From Lutraria lutraria (Eukaryota; Mollusca; Bivalvia; Venerida; Mactridae), in NCBI GenBank assembly GCA_964023205.1, contig OZ026835.1, positions 11,056,414 through 11,120,413 of the forward strand: a DNA stretch of 64,000 bases, given 5' to 3'. Made by a program: the position numbers and the translations under genes. The notes below the pieces were generated by a model that ran no database searches, had not been told where the DNA came from, and saw only the letters and a program-made list of their open reading frames with translations. Positions 61,785 through 64,000 of the stretch are shown in pieces. Each line of letters starts with the position of its first letter. Position 1 is the first letter of the stretch.

Positions 61785-62060
61785 TAACCTGAAATTTGGC
61801 ACAATATGCACAAAAATATATGTAGTTGTTTGCTGTTTATAAAAAAACATGCACAATATGCACAAAATAAAATTATACAATGTTATCGATAAACTCCTTA
61901 TTTATTATCCTGAAGAAGCCAATGCGGCGAAATGTAGATATAATAAATTAATCGTTTTCATGTTTCGTGTTTGGTGATTTTTCATCTTTATTGAGCACAA
62001 TATGCACGCAATAAAAGACAATGTGTCGTGCTGAAAAATGCATGCATACATAAAAGATAT
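61785..62060. mobile_element. Possible Penelope-like or LINE 3' tail with CACAATATGCAC repeats
   Basis: GCACAATATGCACAAAA-type motifs recur at about 61799, 61848, 61857 and 61998. In between is CCTGAAGAAGCCAATGCGGC followed by GAAATGTAGATATAATAAAT, the type of tail seen in many mollusc retroelements. No coding part is present. Confidence 0.4.
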
Positions 62061-62884
62061 GTTCCTGCAACAAAAAATTTAAGATACATGCTGTTTACTG
62101 AACCTTAAAAGAGGGATTATAATCTGGGACCTATCATTGTACTTCTAAACGGGAGAGTTTCAATTATTTATCAAACAATTAGAGTAAGGCTTAATTGTTT
62201 TAAACCCTGTGTGATTTAATTGTTTCTTAGAAGTTTACTGGGCAGCGATGCTGACAATTGATTATAAGGTTTTAATGGTTAAATAAGGTTTCCGCATTGG
62301 TTTTTTTTTTGGAAACAGCAAAGAACTACATGTACGTATACTTTTTACTGGAATCTAGTTGCGGACATGTGAGCAATATCATTGATCAACAAGTTGTTTA
62401 TTTATATACGACAATAGGTTCACATGAACAATGTCTCTGTGTTTCTTGTCTGTACTTTACTGTCTCATCGCGTTTCTCAAATGTTCCTTTGTCATACGTG
62501 TGAATACACGAAATGGAATTAAGATGCTTATGCAATTTGATATTATGTCCGCTTATTTCCAATTCTAACAAATCTACGCATTTTCATTGGTCAATGGAGA
62601 GAGTTTACACTTCGATAAACTCCTTTTTCAATCGGATAACTTTTGTTTCTGTTCATCGCCGACGGACTACTTTTGACCTAATTATGTGTACTGTAAAACA
62701 TAAAACAGCCGATTACAGATTCAGTTTTACAGGCTTTATTCAATGCGCGTTGTGAGGTTAGAGGATGTTTATACATCGATAAACGACCAGAAATGAAAGT
62801 TTAATCCTATATTAACCGTCTTATTGGGCTAAAGGCACATCAAACTGCATAAATAATACAGAATGTTGTACTTTTAGATAAAGG

Positions 62885-63110
62885 CAGTCGCCGTGCTCCA
62901 GTGGTAAGTGAAACCCATCGAGCCGGATACGATTCCCGGGCATGGCAGGTACCCTTCCATGCAATATTGACAACAATGTCGATTTTCCTCCACATGTTGA
63001 GAAGTTGTCGATTCCATGTGAAAGGTTATGTTAGTACTGGTTAGAATACCGCCCAGGAAAACATATTAGGGGGATCGGCTGTCGTATATAAATAAAACAT
63101 TGCTGGAAAA
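62885..63110 (+). mobile_element. tRNA-derived SINE, family 1
   Basis: Head GCCGTGCTCCAGTGGTAAGT with box-B-like ATACGATTCCC, central CCTCCACATGTTGAGAAGTT and tail TACTGGTTAGAATACCGCCC, ending in an A/T-rich stretch. Confidence 0.82.
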
Positions 63111-63463
63111 TGACCTTAACCCTAAGTAAACAAATACGATTTAAATAAGGCCACTATTCTGGTATTGTAAATGAATAATATCAGAATGTCAGGGGAAACA
63201 TGGCAGACCTTATTTATCAATCAGACCACACTCCCTTTGTTATTGCCGGCTTTAACATTAAGCCAGACGATATCGAAAATAACTCGGTTTTCTTTTAATA
63301 CAGTAAGTATAGGATCCAATAGAATTTAAAAGCTCACATATTATACTTATGTGCGATGATGATGCGTCAATACACATGCACCATTCTGTTTGCTACAAAA
63401 CAATTTGAGGAACCATATTCCGTTCTCTCAAAATCGTAAATCAACTTAAATCTAATTGGTTAC

Positions 63464-63581
63464 CTTCAAATAGAACTTTAATTCGATTTCTTTTAGCAGA
63501 TTGCCTTTTAGGCTTACGACCAGGATGCACGTTGGGTATTGGTAACAACTCTCTATACAAAAAAGGCTTTAAACATGTCTC
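63464..63581 (-). CDS. Candidate internal exon of an unidentified gene
   Basis: Acceptor TTGTACAG and donor GTAACC bound 39 codons plus one base: ETCLKPFLYRELLPIPNVHP then a basic GRKPKRQSAKRNRIKVLFE. The open frame runs on upstream to 63854. I recognise no family. The basic tail and the consistent splice signals suggest a real exon of a gene extending past the right edge, but chance is possible. Confidence 0.3.
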
Positions 63582-64000
63582 CTGTACAACACTTTTAAGT
63601 GAACGAAATCTCTTTATAATGTTTATGCACGGACAGAATTTAACATTACAATTGGCAGTATATCTCAATATATCATTCACGATGTCGTATGTAAGCGTGA
63701 TACGTCGTACTATAAATGAATTATCAGAAAACAAGTGGGTGTAATTCATGTACTCCTCTTTTAGATTGAGAATATTACGCTTTAGATTCCTGTGGTATAA
63801 AGATTTTACCAATTCTAAGCGAACTTTTATACATATAAGAAGACGTACATCCATCGTGTAAGATTGATATTCACACGGTCGCCCCTAAATCAAATACACG
63901 TAATGTTAAGTGCATCTACGAGTATTAACATACATATAACCATTTGGATAATTTCTACTACAGTTGTTGTATTTGTTTTTGTTCGCTAAAAAAGCTGTAT

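Overview
The window is animal nuclear DNA, most likely from a bivalve mollusc. The reasons are AT-rich sequence, short GT/AG-bounded exons in long introns, tRNA-derived SINEs, degenerate LINE remnants and several dispersed families of the kind common in bivalve genomes (for example the element opening with AACAAGAGGGCC). The taxon is an inference; nothing was searched. There are no bacterial-type operons, CRISPR arrays or rRNA genes.

Two multi-exon genes, both on the minus strand, were assembled by hand from splice sites with matching phases. (1) A JNK-interacting protein scaffold (JIP1/MAPK8IP1/APLIP1 type): 11 exons from 21293 down to 3530, about 532 residues. It has an acidic N-terminus, a basic docking-like segment, an SH3 domain, a PTB domain and the C-terminal tail ending EDIYME. 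(2) An ankyrin-repeat, tandem ZU5-like, UPA, double-death-domain protein (PIDD1-like C-terminal plan with ankyrin repeats in front): 18 exons from 42221 down to 24246, about 907 residues. The two genes lie head to tail with about 2.95 kb between them. Both families belong to stress and death signalling (JNK scaffolding; death-fold assembly), but a functional link here is only an inference.

Layout: 1-3529, JIP 3' flank and repeats; 3530-21293, the JIP gene; 21294-24245, intergenic; 24246-42221, the ANK-ZU5-DD gene, whose first intron is 7.2 kb and full of transposon sequence; 42222-64000, gene-poor sequence with a LINE 3' remnant, SINEs, minisatellites, several inverted-repeat elements and one weak candidate exon near the right edge.

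The most unusual structure is in the JIP intron between exons 3 and 4. About two dozen degenerate copies of a 38-45 bp unit fill 16.62-17.65 kb. The unit matches the 3' end of exon 3 together with its splice donor, so the coding end of exon 3, which overlaps the JNK-docking-like segment, is the edge unit of the array. Other striking structures are a palindrome-rich TIR element (one copy in the JIP gene; one copy plus a half copy joined as a perfect 50 bp palindrome in the ANK gene), a 46 bp-arm hairpin, a MITE with perfect 16 bp TIRs and flanking ATG repeats, and a roughly 450 bp fold-back element.
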